A stretch of DNA of 64,000 nt, from NCBI GenBank assembly GCA_034104345.1, contig JAXEDY010000029.1, positions 1 through 64,000 of the forward strand, read 5' to 3'. Below are positions 1 through 8,515 of the stretch, in pieces (within the stretch, counting starts at the first letter, position 1; each line of letters begins with the position of its first letter). This stretch comes from HGM11416 sp034104345 (lineage in GTDB: Bacteria; Bacillota; Clostridia; Christensenellales; Borkfalkiaceae). A program made the translations under genes and the position numbers. Below the pieces are notes generated by a model. The model made no database searches and had not been told where the DNA came from. It saw only the letters and a program-made list of their open reading frames with translations.

Positions 1-98
1 AGGGGCGATTCACGAATCGCCCGTTAAACGATAGATTGTTCAACGAGTAACGGGACATTCGTAATAGTTACCATACAATTTTTAATCAAGCGGTTGTT
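1..98. repeat. 98-bp direct repeat, copy 1
   Basis: This stretch is repeated at 225-322 with three mismatches and no indel. Each unit contains the inverted repeat GGCGATTC-AC-GAATCGCC. Related GGCGATTC-containing sequence occurs again near 38420 and 39630. No reading frame is convincing here. It looks like dispersed non-coding repeat DNA. Confidence 0.85.
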
Positions 99-224
99 GT
101 TTGTTAAATATCGGGACGTCGTGGTCGCCGCCCCCTACGCAATTTGTTTTTTCAAATATTACGGGAGACCAATGGTATCCCCTATTTTTTTTAGCCCCGC
201 CTTATTTATTCATTTTATTATCGT

Positions 225-322
225 AGGGGCGATTCACGAATCGCCCGTTAAACGATAGATTGTTAACCGAGTAACGGGACATTCGTAATAGTCACCATAC
301 AATTTTTAATCAAGCGGTTGTT
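225..322. repeat. 98-bp direct repeat, copy 2
   Basis: This is the second copy of the unit at 1-98, at a fixed offset of 224 bp. The DNA between the copies (99-224) contains a purine/pyrimidine-rich stretch with a GACCAATGGTATC segment resembling the GACCATTGGTCTC segment near 39720. No gene is seen. Confidence 0.85.
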
Positions 323-335
323 TTTTGGCGGGTTT

Positions 336-427
336 TGTCATGTTGAGAGCAGTCGAAACATCAAGGCATAGCCGCATATTATATTTTTTCGCTGCGCTTG
401 ATCCTTCGGCTAACGCTCAAGATGACA
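336..427. repeat. 92-bp terminal-inverted-repeat element (MITE-like)
   Basis: The ends TGTCATGTTGAG (336-347) and CTCAAGATGACA (416-427) are inverted repeats matching at 11 of 12 positions. The interior includes GATCCTTCGGC. A related element lies at 36795-36899. It has no coding capacity, so if mobile it would depend on a transposase elsewhere. Confidence 0.7.
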
Positions 428-491
428 AGCGCAGAACGAAGTTTTGTTATGCTTGCCATGCGAATTAGGCAAAACGCGGGCGGCAGGTAAA

Positions 492-1109
492 TTATTTTTT
501 TACAGCTATTAAAACGCCGTCGCCTACGTTTAAAAGGCTGGTTTCATAATTTTCGCTTTCGCAAAGTTCGTTTATAAAGGCGCGCATGTTTCTTACTATC
601 GTCATGTTTCGGTGCGGAACTTTTTCGCTTTCGATAAGCCCGCGGAACAAAACGTTATCGGCAAACAACACCCCGCCGGGATTCAAAAGCCTGTCAAGGT
701 CGGGCAGATAATCGTAATATCTTGCCTTTGCTCCGTCTAAAAAGATGAAATCGTAAGCGGAATCGGAATATTTTACCACGTCGCCCGCATCCGAAAAAAT
801 GGCGTTTACCCTTTGGTTCACTCCGAATTCTTTAAAGTTTGCGCGCGCCGATAAATAGCTTTTTTCGTCCGCTTCTACCGTGGTAAGCCGAGCCGATTTT
901 GCAACCTGCAACATACAAATTCCGCTCATTCCCGTGGCGGTGCCTATTTCTAATATTTTTGCGGGATTTTTGGCGCGCAGAACGGTTAAAAGCAGATTAA
1001 GGCTTTCGTCTAAAATGGTAGGAATTCCGTTTTTTCGGTATTCCGCCCGCATTTTTTGTATGCGCGCGTCGATTTTCGGGCGCGTTTTTTCTTTTATAAA
1101 GTCGCTCAT
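492..1109 (-). CDS. Class I SAM-dependent O-methyltransferase, TrmR/YrrM-like
   Basis: A 205-residue cytosolic methyltransferase of the family-3 O-methyltransferase group. The SAM-binding motif EIGTATGMSG is at residues 54-63, an acidic ribose-binding position at 79-81, and the metal-binding region has DGAK (125-128) and DN (151-152). The DGAK...Y pattern and length fit TrmR, which methylates 5-hydroxyuridine at the tRNA wobble position, but small-molecule catechol-type methyltransferases share these motifs. It lies downstream of the RNase J gene, separated by a terminator-like hairpin at 1179-1200. The ATG start at 1109 is the natural start. Methyltransferase call high; tRNA substrate inferred. 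Confidence 0.8.
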   Translation of the reverse strand: MSDFIKEKTRPKIDARIQKMRAEYRKNGIPTILDESLNLLLTVLRAKNPAKILEIGTATGMSGICMLQVAKSARLTTVEADEKSYLSARANFKEFGVNQRVNAIFSDAGDVVKYSDSAYDFIFLDGAKARYYDYLPDLDRLLNPGGVLFADNVLFRGLIESEKVPHRNMTIVRNMRAFINELCESENYETSLLNVGDGVLIAVKK

Positions 1110-1178
1110 AACTTATCTGCTTTATCGCTTGTTTTCCGCTTTTGTAGCAAAGCGTTTTTATCGCAAAAACCCGAAAAA

Positions 1179-1200
1179 CCGAGAAAAATTCTCGGCTTTT
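1179..1200 (-). terminator. Rho-independent terminator after RNase J gene
   Basis: On the minus strand CCGAGAA and TTCTCGG form a 7-bp stem followed by TTTTTCGGGTTTTT. It lies 73 bp beyond the RNase J stop codon. Confidence 0.65.
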
Positions 1201-1272
1201 ATTTTTGCTTTTATTTATCTTTAATTCACGCTTTTACGTGTTTATTTTTAATTTCCGCAAAGCAAAAACCAA

Positions 1273-2928
1273 TTAAATTTCGGTTATAACGGGTAGAATT
1301 ATGGGGTTGTGTTTGGTCTTTTTAAAAATATAATTTTTCAAACTTCTTCTTATCTGATTGCGAAAAACGGGGTTGTCGCCTATTTTTACGTCGAAATCGG
1401 CAATGGTTTTTAAAATTATGTTTTTGCAATCGGAAAGTTGGGCTTCCGTAAGCGAAACGCCCTTGCAAATAAGCGACGGATCCTGAATGGGAACGCCGTT
1501 TTCCGAAGATACGCAACATACGGCAACGATAACGCCGTCTTCGGATAAATGCACCCTGTCGCGCACGGTAGACGTTGCGTCTTCGTCGACGTTAAGTCCG
1601 TCGATAAGTCTGCTGCCCGCCTGAAAACTTTCGCCGCGGCGCATAGATTTTGCCGTAAGTTCAACCGTATCGCCGATTTCGCATATAAGCATATTGCTTT
1701 CTTTCATGCCCATTTCGGCGGCGAGTTGGCAGTGCTTTTTAAGGTGGCGATATTCGCCGTGCACCGGAATAAAGAACTTGGGCTTTACGAGCGAGTGAAG
1801 CATTTTAAGTTCTTCCTGACAAGCGTGCCCCGAAACGTGAATGCTGTTAAGCGATTCGTAAATTACGTCGGCTCCCTTACGGTAAAGGTTGTTTATAACG
1901 TTATAAATGCTTTTCTCGTTGCCGGGAATGGGGCTTGCCGAAATGATTATGGTGTCGTTCGCGCCGATTTTTACCTGTGCGAAGTTATCCGAAGCCATAC
2001 GCGTAAGCGCGCTCATAGGTTCGCCCTGACTGCCCGTGGATATTATGACGAGGTCTTTATCCTGAATATTCTTGATTTTATCGATGTCGACCAGCACGCC
2101 TTCGGGAATGTTCATTTCGCCGATTTTTGCGGCGGCTTCGGCAACGTTTACCATGCTTCTGCCCGACAAAGCGACTTTGCGTTTATGTTTTGCGGCAAGT
2201 TTAATTATCTGCTGAATACGATAAACGTTAGAAGCGAACGTTGCGATTATAAGCCTGCGGCGGGCGTGTTCGGCAAACAGTTTGTCGAGCGTTTCGCAAA
2301 CGACCTGCTCGCTCATCGAATAGCCGCGGCGTTCGACGTTGGTCGATTCGCAAAGGAGCAGAAGCACGCCCTTTTTGCCTATTTCCGAAAAGCGGGTTAT
2401 GTCCATAATGTCGCCCTGAATGGGGGTTAAGTCGATTTTGAAATCGCCCGAATGAACGACCATTCCGACGGGAGTGTTTATTGCCAAAGCGCACGCGCCC
2501 GGTATCGAGTGGTTAACATGAATAAACTCTGCCTGAAAACAGCCGAGATTTATTTTGCTCGAAGGTCTTACGCAGTTGAGTTTAGCGTTTTTTACGCCCG
2601 CTTCGCGGATTTTATGATCGGCAAGAGCAAGCGAGAGTTTCGTTCCGTAAACGGGAACGTTGAAATCCTTTAAAAAGTAAGGCAATCCGCCGATATGGTC
2701 TTCATGCCCGTGGGTGATAAGCACGCCCCTTATTTTGTCTTTATTGGCGGCAAGATACGACGTATCGGGGATAACGAGATCTATCCCCGGCATATCGCTC
2801 GACGGAAAGGTAAGCCCGCAGTCTACGATAACGATGTCGTTGCCGTATTCGAGCGCGGTCATGTTTTTACCTATTTCGCCCACGCCGCCGAAAAAGCGCA
2901 CTTTAAGCGTTTTATTCTGTTTTTTCAT
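1273..2928 (-). CDS. rnj: Ribonuclease J
   Basis: A 551-residue metallo-beta-lactamase/beta-CASP ribonuclease acting in mRNA decay and rRNA maturation by endo- and 5'-3' exonuclease activity. The zinc motif HGHEDH is at residues 73-78, preceded by DCGLTFP. The later HVNHS and HSGDFK segments supply further metal ligands, and a beta-CASP region with HVSGHA follows. Length matches the RNase J family. The ATG at 2928 begins MKKQNKTLKVRFFGGVGEIG, the standard family start. It follows valS by 62 bp on the same strand and may be co-transcribed. RNase J1 versus J2 cannot be decided from one copy. Confidence 0.95.
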   Translation of the reverse strand: MKKQNKTLKVRFFGGVGEIGKNMTALEYGNDIVIVDCGLTFPSSDMPGIDLVIPDTSYLAANKDKIRGVLITHGHEDHIGGLPYFLKDFNVPVYGTKLSLALADHKIREAGVKNAKLNCVRPSSKINLGCFQAEFIHVNHSIPGACALAINTPVGMVVHSGDFKIDLTPIQGDIMDITRFSEIGKKGVLLLLCESTNVERRGYSMSEQVVCETLDKLFAEHARRRLIIATFASNVYRIQQIIKLAAKHKRKVALSGRSMVNVAEAAAKIGEMNIPEGVLVDIDKIKNIQDKDLVIISTGSQGEPMSALTRMASDNFAQVKIGANDTIIISASPIPGNEKSIYNVINNLYRKGADVIYESLNSIHVSGHACQEELKMLHSLVKPKFFIPVHGEYRHLKKHCQLAAEMGMKESNMLICEIGDTVELTAKSMRRGESFQAGSRLIDGLNVDEDATSTVRDRVHLSEDGVIVAVCCVSSENGVPIQDPSLICKGVSLTEAQLSDCKNIILKTIADFDVKIGDNPVFRNQIRRSLKNYIFKKTKHNPIILPVITEI

Positions 2929-2990
2929 TTATTCTCCGAAAATTGCCGCGCGCGTTTTCCGCGTTTGCGGCGGATAGTATTAAGTATTTT

Positions 2991-5621
2991 TCAGCCTTCG
3001 TATTCTTTTAAGCTAACTAAAAGTTTTTGCTTTATTTCAAGGTTTTTATCTAATTTTTCGCGTTCTTTATCAACCACCTGTCTGGGCGCTTTCGCCGCAA
3101 ACCCTTGGTTTGAAAGTTTGTTTTGCGAAAAGGCGATTTCGCCTTCGATTTTTTTAAGTTCGCCCTTTAAGCGTTCGACTTCTTTTTCTACGTCTACGAG
3201 TTCGCCGAGCGGAACGTAAATTTCAAAACCCGCAAGCATAACCGAAAGCACTTTTTCGGTTAAGTCGTTTTTGCTTTGAATAAATTCGATTTTGTTAACG
3301 CCCGCAAGTTTTTCGATATACGCCGCCGTGTGGTTTATAAGTTTTTTGTTATCCGTAACGACGAAAAGGTCGATTTTTTTCGACATAGGCGCGTTTACTT
3401 CGGCGCGAAGATTGCGCAAGCCCTTTATTATTTCCATAACCGTTTCGGCTTCGGCTTTATCTTTGCGATAGGTAAACTTTGAATTATAACGCGGATATTC
3501 GGCGAGCATTACCGTTCCGCTTACGCCCGGAATATTTTGATAAATTTCTTCGGTGATAAACGGAATAATCGGGTGCAGAAGTTTAAGCGACTGCCCTAAA
3601 ACGTAGCACAAAACGCTTAACGTATCGTTTTTAACCTTTGCGTCGTCGCTATAAAGCGCGGGTTTGGTAAGTTCGATATACCAGTCGCAGAAATCATACC
3701 ACACGAAATCGTGCGCGGTTGCCGCGGCAAGCCCTATTTCGAACTTTTCCATGTTAAGCGTAACTTGTTTTATCGTGTCGTTAAGGCGCGAAATTATCCA
3801 CTTATCCGCCACCGAAAGTTTACATTCCGAAACGTCTTTAATATCCGCCCCGTCGCAGTTCATCAAAACGAAACGGCTTGCGTTCCAAAGTTTATTGATG
3901 AAGTTGCGCGTGCCCTCGACTTTATCTTCTGAAAACCGAATATCGTTGCCCGCCGAAACGCCCGAAACGAGCGAAAATCTTAAAGTGTCGGCGCCGTATT
4001 TATCGATTATTTCAAGCGGATCTACGCCGTTGCCGAGCGATTTGCTCATTTTGCGCCCCTGCGCGTCGCGCACGATGCCGTGAATTAAAACGTCGCTGAA
4101 AGGTATTCTGCCGGTGTATTCGATGCCGCTGAAAATCATTCGGGCAACCCAGAAGAAGATTATGTCGTAACCCGTGATAAGAGTGTTTGTCGGATAGAAA
4201 TAATCAAAATCTTCGGTCTTTTCGGGATAACCGAGAGTGGAGAACGGCCAAAGAGCCGAAGAAAACCATGTATCCAACACGTCTTCGTCCTGCTTGAAAT
4301 GCGTGCAGCCGCACTTGGGGCATTTTGCGGGCGCGCTTTCGGCAACCACCGTTTCGCCGCATTCTTCGCAATAATATGCGGGAATACGATGCCCCCACCA
4401 AAGTTGACGAGATATGCACCAGTCACGGATATTTTCCATCCAGTTATAATAAATTTTGGTGAAGCGTTTGGGCGTGAACTTTATGCTTTTGTTTTTAACC
4501 GCGTCGACGGCGGGTTTTGCAAGCGGTTCCATTTTCACAAACCACTGCTTTGATACGATGGGTTCGACCGTGTCGTGACAACGATAACAATGCCCTACGC
4601 TATGCGTGTGCGGTTCGATTTTTACAAGCGCGCCGCAATCTTTTAAATCTTCTACTATGCGTTTTCTGGCTTCGTATCTACTAAGCCCGTTATATTTGCC
4701 CGCGTTTTCGTTCATAGTGCCGTCGTCGTTCATAACCCTTATTACGGGAAGATTATGGCGAAGCCCCACTTCAAAGTCGTTGGGATCGTGCGCTGGGGTG
4801 ATTTTAACCGCGCCCGTTCCGAACTGCATGTCTACGTACGAATCGGCAACGATTGGTATTTCTTTGTTTAAAAGCGGTAGAATAACCGTTTTTCCGATAA
4901 GCGCCGTATAGCGTTTATCTTTGGGGTTTACCGCAACCGCCGTATCGCCGAGCATTGTTTCGGGGCGGGTTGTGGCTACCGTTATATAGCCTTCTTCGCC
5001 CTTGATTTTATATTGCAAATGCCAAAAGAACGACGCTTCGTCGGAATATTCTACTTCCGCGTCGGAAAGAGCGGTTTTGCAGCACGGACACCAGTTGATT
5101 ATTCTCGATCCGCGATAAATTAAACCTTTTTCGTAAAGTTTAACGAAAACGTGCGTAACCGCGCGCGACAAACGCTCGTCCATCGTGAACGACAAACGAT
5201 CCCAATCGCACGAAGAACCCAAACGTTTTATCTGTTCTACGATGCGGCTTCCGTATTTATCTTTCCAGTCCCACGCGCGCTTTAAAAACTCTTCGCGCCC
5301 GAGATCCTGCTTGCTTTTGCCTTCTTCTTTTTTGATTTTTTCAACCACTTTAACTTCGGTGGCTATCGACGCGTGATCGGTTCCGGGGAGCCATAACGCT
5401 TCGTAACCCTGCATGCGTTTGAAGCGGATGACCGCGTCCTGAAGCGTCTGGTCGAGAGCATGCCCTATGTGAAGTTGCCCCGTGATGTTAGGCGGCGGCA
5501 TTACTATGGTGTAAGGCAGTTTTTTGGTATCGGGTTCGGCGTGAAAATAGCCGTTTTTTACCCATTCTTCGTAAATACGGTTTTCAAAATCCTTCGGATC
5601 GTAAGTTTTGTTAAGTTCCAT
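2991..5621 (-). CDS. valS: Valine--tRNA ligase
   Basis: An 876-residue class I aminoacyl-tRNA synthetase charging tRNA-Val in the cytosol. The HIGH signature is at residues 51-54 within PPPNITGQLHIGH, an editing (CP1) domain follows, and KMSKS occurs in GRKMSKSLGN. The C-terminal coiled-coil arm is present (VEKEVERLKGELKKIEGEI...). Length is normal for bacterial ValRS. It is transcribed from a consensus promoter at 5721-5749. No T-box leader is evident in the short upstream gap, although T-boxes often precede valS in Firmicutes. Confidence 0.97.
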   Translation of the reverse strand: MELNKTYDPKDFENRIYEEWVKNGYFHAEPDTKKLPYTIVMPPPNITGQLHIGHALDQTLQDAVIRFKRMQGYEALWLPGTDHASIATEVKVVEKIKKEEGKSKQDLGREEFLKRAWDWKDKYGSRIVEQIKRLGSSCDWDRLSFTMDERLSRAVTHVFVKLYEKGLIYRGSRIINWCPCCKTALSDAEVEYSDEASFFWHLQYKIKGEEGYITVATTRPETMLGDTAVAVNPKDKRYTALIGKTVILPLLNKEIPIVADSYVDMQFGTGAVKITPAHDPNDFEVGLRHNLPVIRVMNDDGTMNENAGKYNGLSRYEARKRIVEDLKDCGALVKIEPHTHSVGHCYRCHDTVEPIVSKQWFVKMEPLAKPAVDAVKNKSIKFTPKRFTKIYYNWMENIRDWCISRQLWWGHRIPAYYCEECGETVVAESAPAKCPKCGCTHFKQDEDVLDTWFSSALWPFSTLGYPEKTEDFDYFYPTNTLITGYDIIFFWVARMIFSGIEYTGRIPFSDVLIHGIVRDAQGRKMSKSLGNGVDPLEIIDKYGADTLRFSLVSGVSAGNDIRFSEDKVEGTRNFINKLWNASRFVLMNCDGADIKDVSECKLSVADKWIISRLNDTIKQVTLNMEKFEIGLAAATAHDFVWYDFCDWYIELTKPALYSDDAKVKNDTLSVLCYVLGQSLKLLHPIIPFITEEIYQNIPGVSGTVMLAEYPRYNSKFTYRKDKAEAETVMEIIKGLRNLRAEVNAPMSKKIDLFVVTDNKKLINHTAAYIEKLAGVNKIEFIQSKNDLTEKVLSVMLAGFEIYVPLGELVDVEKEVERLKGELKKIEGEIAFSQNKLSNQGFAAKAPRQVVDKEREKLDKNLEIKQKLLVSLKEYEG

Positions 5622-5720
5622 ATCGATTCCTTATAGTTCGCCTTAGCGTCTTTGTGTTTTAGCGTTTCGGGCGATTTTTTTACGCGATTTATCGCACGTT
5701 TAGTAAAAATACTCTATTAA

Positions 5721-5749
5721 ATTATATTTATTTAAGGCGACGTTGTCAA
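5721..5749 (-). promoter_or_regulatory. Consensus sigma-A promoter for valS
   Basis: On the minus strand TTGACA (5749-5744), a 17-bp spacer and TATAAT (5726-5721) match both hexamers of the sigma-A consensus exactly. Predicted transcription starts about 90 nt upstream of the valS ATG. Its -35 box overlaps that of the divergent ABC-operon promoter. Confidence 0.85.
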
Positions 5750-5772
5750 ATATTTAGCCCGAGGCGTATGAT
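5743..5772 (+). promoter_or_regulatory. Sigma-A promoter for the ABC importer operon
   Basis: TTGTCA (5743-5748), an 18-bp spacer and TATGAT (5767-5772), about 48 bp before the first gene. The -35 box coincides with that of valS on the other strand, so the two polymerases should exclude each other. Confidence 0.65.
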
Positions 5773-5820
5773 ATATTGTAATTATTTTATTACAAAGTTT
5801 TATTTTTAGGAGTTTATTTA

Positions 5821-6813
5821 ATGAAAAAACTAACCGCATTTTTACTTTCGCTTGCCCTTGCCTTATGCTGCTTTTCGGGGTGCGGCGACGAAAACAAACT
5901 TACGACCGTAAGGGTTAACGAAGTTACGCACTCTATCTTTTACGCGCCATTTTACGTAGCCATAGAAAAGGGTTATTTTAACGAGCAAGGCTTAACCGTA
6001 GAACTTACGAACGGCGGCGGCGCGGATAAATCGATGACCGCGATTTTATCGAACGCCGCAGACATCGGGCTTATGGGCCCCGAAGCCGCAATTTACGTTT
6101 ATTTAAACGGCAAAACAAACTACCCAAAAGTGTTCGCGCAACTTACCAAACGCGACGGATCGTTTTTGATTTCGAAAAACGAAAGCGATAAAAATTTTAA
6201 CTTCAACCTTTTGAAAAACAAAGAGATTATAGCAGGCAGAAAAGGCGGCGTTCCCGCCATGACTCTCGAATATCTTTTAAAACAAAACGGACTTATAAAC
6301 GGCGAAAACGTTACCCTTAATTTCGACGTGCAGTTTGCGCTTACCGCCGCCGCGTTCGAAGGCGGAACGGGCGACTATTGCACCCTGTTCGAACCTACCG
6401 CTTCGGAATTCGAAAAGGCGGGCAAAGGTTACGTCGTAGAGTCTATCGGCATGCTCGCGGGCGAAGTGCCTTACACCGCGTTTATGTGTTTAAACGATTA
6501 TATGGTCAAAAACGAAAACGTTGTTAAAGGCTTTAACCGCGCGCTGTACAAAGCGATAGATTTTACCCTTAACGCAACCGACGAAGAACTTATAAAAGCG
6601 CTTAAACCACAGTTTCCCGCCGCAAGCGACGAAAGCATCGCGGATTCGATAAAACGTTATAAACAAAGCGACGCTTGGGTAAGCGATTTAACGTTAAACG
6701 AAAACGCTTTTTCACGCCTTTTAACCATTATGCAAAGCGCGGGCGAACTTAAAGAAACGGTGCCCTACGCCGCGATTGCCGAAACGAAATATTCGAATCG
6801 TAATTTGCTTTAA
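5821..6813 (+). CDS. ABC transporter substrate-binding lipoprotein, NitT/TauT/ThiY type
   Basis: A 330-residue extracytoplasmic solute-binding protein. A hydrophobic signal segment ends in the lipobox FSGC, giving lipidated Cys21 for membrane anchoring. The body has the NMT1/SsuA-like pattern (YAPFYVAIEKGYFNEQGLTVEL, then ADIGLMGPEAAIYVY), typical of binding proteins for nitrate, sulfonates or thiamine-precursor pyrimidines. AGGAG precedes the ATG by 8 nt. It opens a three-gene importer operon with the ATPase and permease downstream. The substrate is not determinable; no thiamine riboswitch or sulfonate genes are nearby. Confidence 0.88.
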   Translation: MKKLTAFLLSLALALCCFSGCGDENKLTTVRVNEVTHSIFYAPFYVAIEKGYFNEQGLTVELTNGGGADKSMTAILSNAADIGLMGPEAAIYVYLNGKTNYPKVFAQLTKRDGSFLISKNESDKNFNFNLLKNKEIIAGRKGGVPAMTLEYLLKQNGLINGENVTLNFDVQFALTAAAFEGGTGDYCTLFEPTASEFEKAGKGYVVESIGMLAGEVPYTAFMCLNDYMVKNENVVKGFNRALYKAIDFTLNATDEELIKALKPQFPAASDESIADSIKRYKQSDAWVSDLTLNENAFSRLLTIMQSAGELKETVPYAAIAETKYSNRNLL

Positions 6814-6896
6814 AATTAAAGATTTAACACGCGATTTTAAAAGTTTTTATGTGTGGCGTAATTTTATAAACGCGCATTTTTACGGGAGAAAAAATT

Positions 6897-7658
6897 ATGA
6901 GAGAAACACTGCTTGAAGTAAGAGATTTAAACATTTCTTACCAAACGAAAACCGACGAAGTTTCAGCCGTTTCGGGGCTTAGTTTCAAGGTTTTAAAAGG
7001 CGAATTCGTGGCTGTTATCGGAAAGTCGGGCTGCGGCAAAACGAGCGTGCTTTCGGCAATCGCTGGGCTTATCCCTTATGAAGGAAAAATAGCGCGCGTT
7101 GAAAACGAAGGCAAAAAAACGGGCGATTTCACCACCGGATATATGCTGCAAAAAGACGAACTTTTTCCGTGGCTTACCGTTGAACAAAACGCCCTTTTAC
7201 CCTTAAAAATAAGCCGCCGCGAAACGCCCGAAAACAAGGCACACGTTATAAACCTTTTAAACAAATACGGGCTTAAAGATTTTAAAAAGCGTTACCCGCG
7301 CGAACTTTCGGGCGGCATGCGGCAGCGCGTCGCGCTTATACGAACATTGTCTACAAGCCCCGACCTTTTGCTTCTCGACGAGCCGTTTTCGGCACTCGAT
7401 TATCAAACGCGGCTTGCCGTGTGCGACGACGTTTATTCGGTTATAAAAAGCGAAAACAAAACCGCCGTGCTGGTAACGCACGACATATCCGAAGCCATTT
7501 CGGTAGCCGACAAAATTCTGGTTTTAACCGCCCGCCCCGCCACGCTTTCGGCCGAAGAGATTTTAAATTTCGATAAAAACTTAACGCCGCTTATGCGCCG
7601 CGAACAACCCGGATTTTCAAAGTGGTTCGAAAAACTTTGGAAGGAGTTAAACTTATGA
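6897..7658 (+). CDS. ABC transporter ATP-binding protein, NitT/TauT type
   Basis: A 253-residue cytosolic ATPase driving the importer encoded by its neighbours. Walker A is GKSGCGKTS (42-50), the Q-loop lies in MLQKDELFPWLTV, the signature is LSGGMRQRVAL, Walker B is LLLLDEPFSALD and the switch His is in VTHDISEA. These are hallmarks of the SsuB/TauB/ThiZ group. GGGAG lies upstream of the ATG. The stop codon overlaps the permease start as ATGA (7655-7658), indicating translational coupling. Confidence 0.92.
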   Translation: MRETLLEVRDLNISYQTKTDEVSAVSGLSFKVLKGEFVAVIGKSGCGKTSVLSAIAGLIPYEGKIARVENEGKKTGDFTTGYMLQKDELFPWLTVEQNALLPLKISRRETPENKAHVINLLNKYGLKDFKKRYPRELSGGMRQRVALIRTLSTSPDLLLLDEPFSALDYQTRLAVCDDVYSVIKSENKTAVLVTHDISEAISVADKILVLTARPATLSAEEILNFDKNLTPLMRREQPGFSKWFEKLWKELNL

Positions 7659-8515
7659 AAAAACACTTAAAAAACGCAGGCAAAAAAATCGACGAAAAAA
7701 ACTCGTCGGGTAAAACGGCAACTCCCCTTTCGCCCGCGCGCAAAGCATACTTAAAAAAACTTAAAACCGACAAAATTACGGTAACTGCCGCAAGGTGGCT
7801 TATTTTAATTTTGTTTTTCGGGCTATGGGAACTTTTTGCGCGGCTTAACGTTTTAGATCCGTTTTTGTTTTCAAGCCCCACGCGAATGTGCAAAACGATA
7901 GCGGCACTTTATAGCGAAGGCAGTTTGTTTACGCACGTTTTCGTAACGCTTGCCGAAACGATAGCGGGCTTTTTGATAGCCACCGCTATCGGCGAAGCGA
8001 TAGCGATTGCTCTTTGGTGGTCGGAAAATTTAAGAAAAACGTTAGAACCTTACGTTATAGTTTTAAACGCCCTGCCAAAAATCGCGCTGGGGCCGGTAAT
8101 AATTATAGCGTTCGGTTCGGGCGTTAAGTCGATTATTTTTATGACCGTTATCGTTACGGTTATAGTTACGGTTATAAATATGCTTAACGCCTTTATGCAA
8201 ACCGAAAAAGGCAAAATTATGCTTTTAAAATCGCTGAAAGCGACCAAGGCGCAAACGCTTAAAAATCTCGTTCTGCCCGCTTCTGCGCCCGCGTTTTTTT
8301 CAACCCTTAAGGTAAACGTGGGGCTTAGTTGGATAGGCTCGATTATGGGCGAATATATCGTTTCGCGCAAGGGGCTTGGGTATCTGATAGTTTACGGCGG
8401 GCAGGTTTTGCAACTCGACTTGGTTATGACTTCGACCGTAATTTTAAGCGGGCTTGCCGCGCTGATGTATGCCGCCGTGGCGATAATCGAAAAGAAAACC
8501 GTTTTATGGAAATAA
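7655..8515 (+). CDS. ABC transporter permease, NitT/TauT type
   Basis: A 286-residue integral membrane permease with about six hydrophobic segments and the BPD_transp_1 coupling loop (LLKSLKATKAQTLKNLVLPASAPAFF region). The start is taken at ATG 7655 because AAGGAG sits 9 nt upstream and the ATGA overlap couples it to the ATPase gene; a GTG-initiated form from 7622 is less likely. The N-terminal ~40 residues are lysine-rich and unusual for the family. The last 92 bp overlap, tail to tail, the membrane-protein gene on the opposite strand. Confidence 0.88.
   Translation: MKKHLKNAGKKIDEKNSSGKTATPLSPARKAYLKKLKTDKITVTAARWLILILFFGLWELFARLNVLDPFLFSSPTRMCKTIAALYSEGSLFTHVFVTLAETIAGFLIATAIGEAIAIALWWSENLRKTLEPYVIVLNALPKIALGPVIIIAFGSGVKSIIFMTVIVTVIVTVINMLNAFMQTEKGKIMLLKSLKATKAQTLKNLVLPASAPAFFSTLKVNVGLSWIGSIMGEYIVSRKGLGYLIVYGGQVLQLDLVMTSTVILSGLAALMYAAVAIIEKKTVLWK

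Noticed and set aside
1549..2430. A 293-codon open frame opposite RNase J
   Set aside because: It mirrors codon bias of the real gene on the other strand, lacks a ribosome site and resembles no family.
5622..5820. T-box leader for valS or thiamine riboswitch for the ABC operon
   Set aside because: The gap is too short for a T-box plus promoter, no AGGGTGG-type T-box sequence is present, and no CTGAGA-type thiamine-riboswitch core was found.
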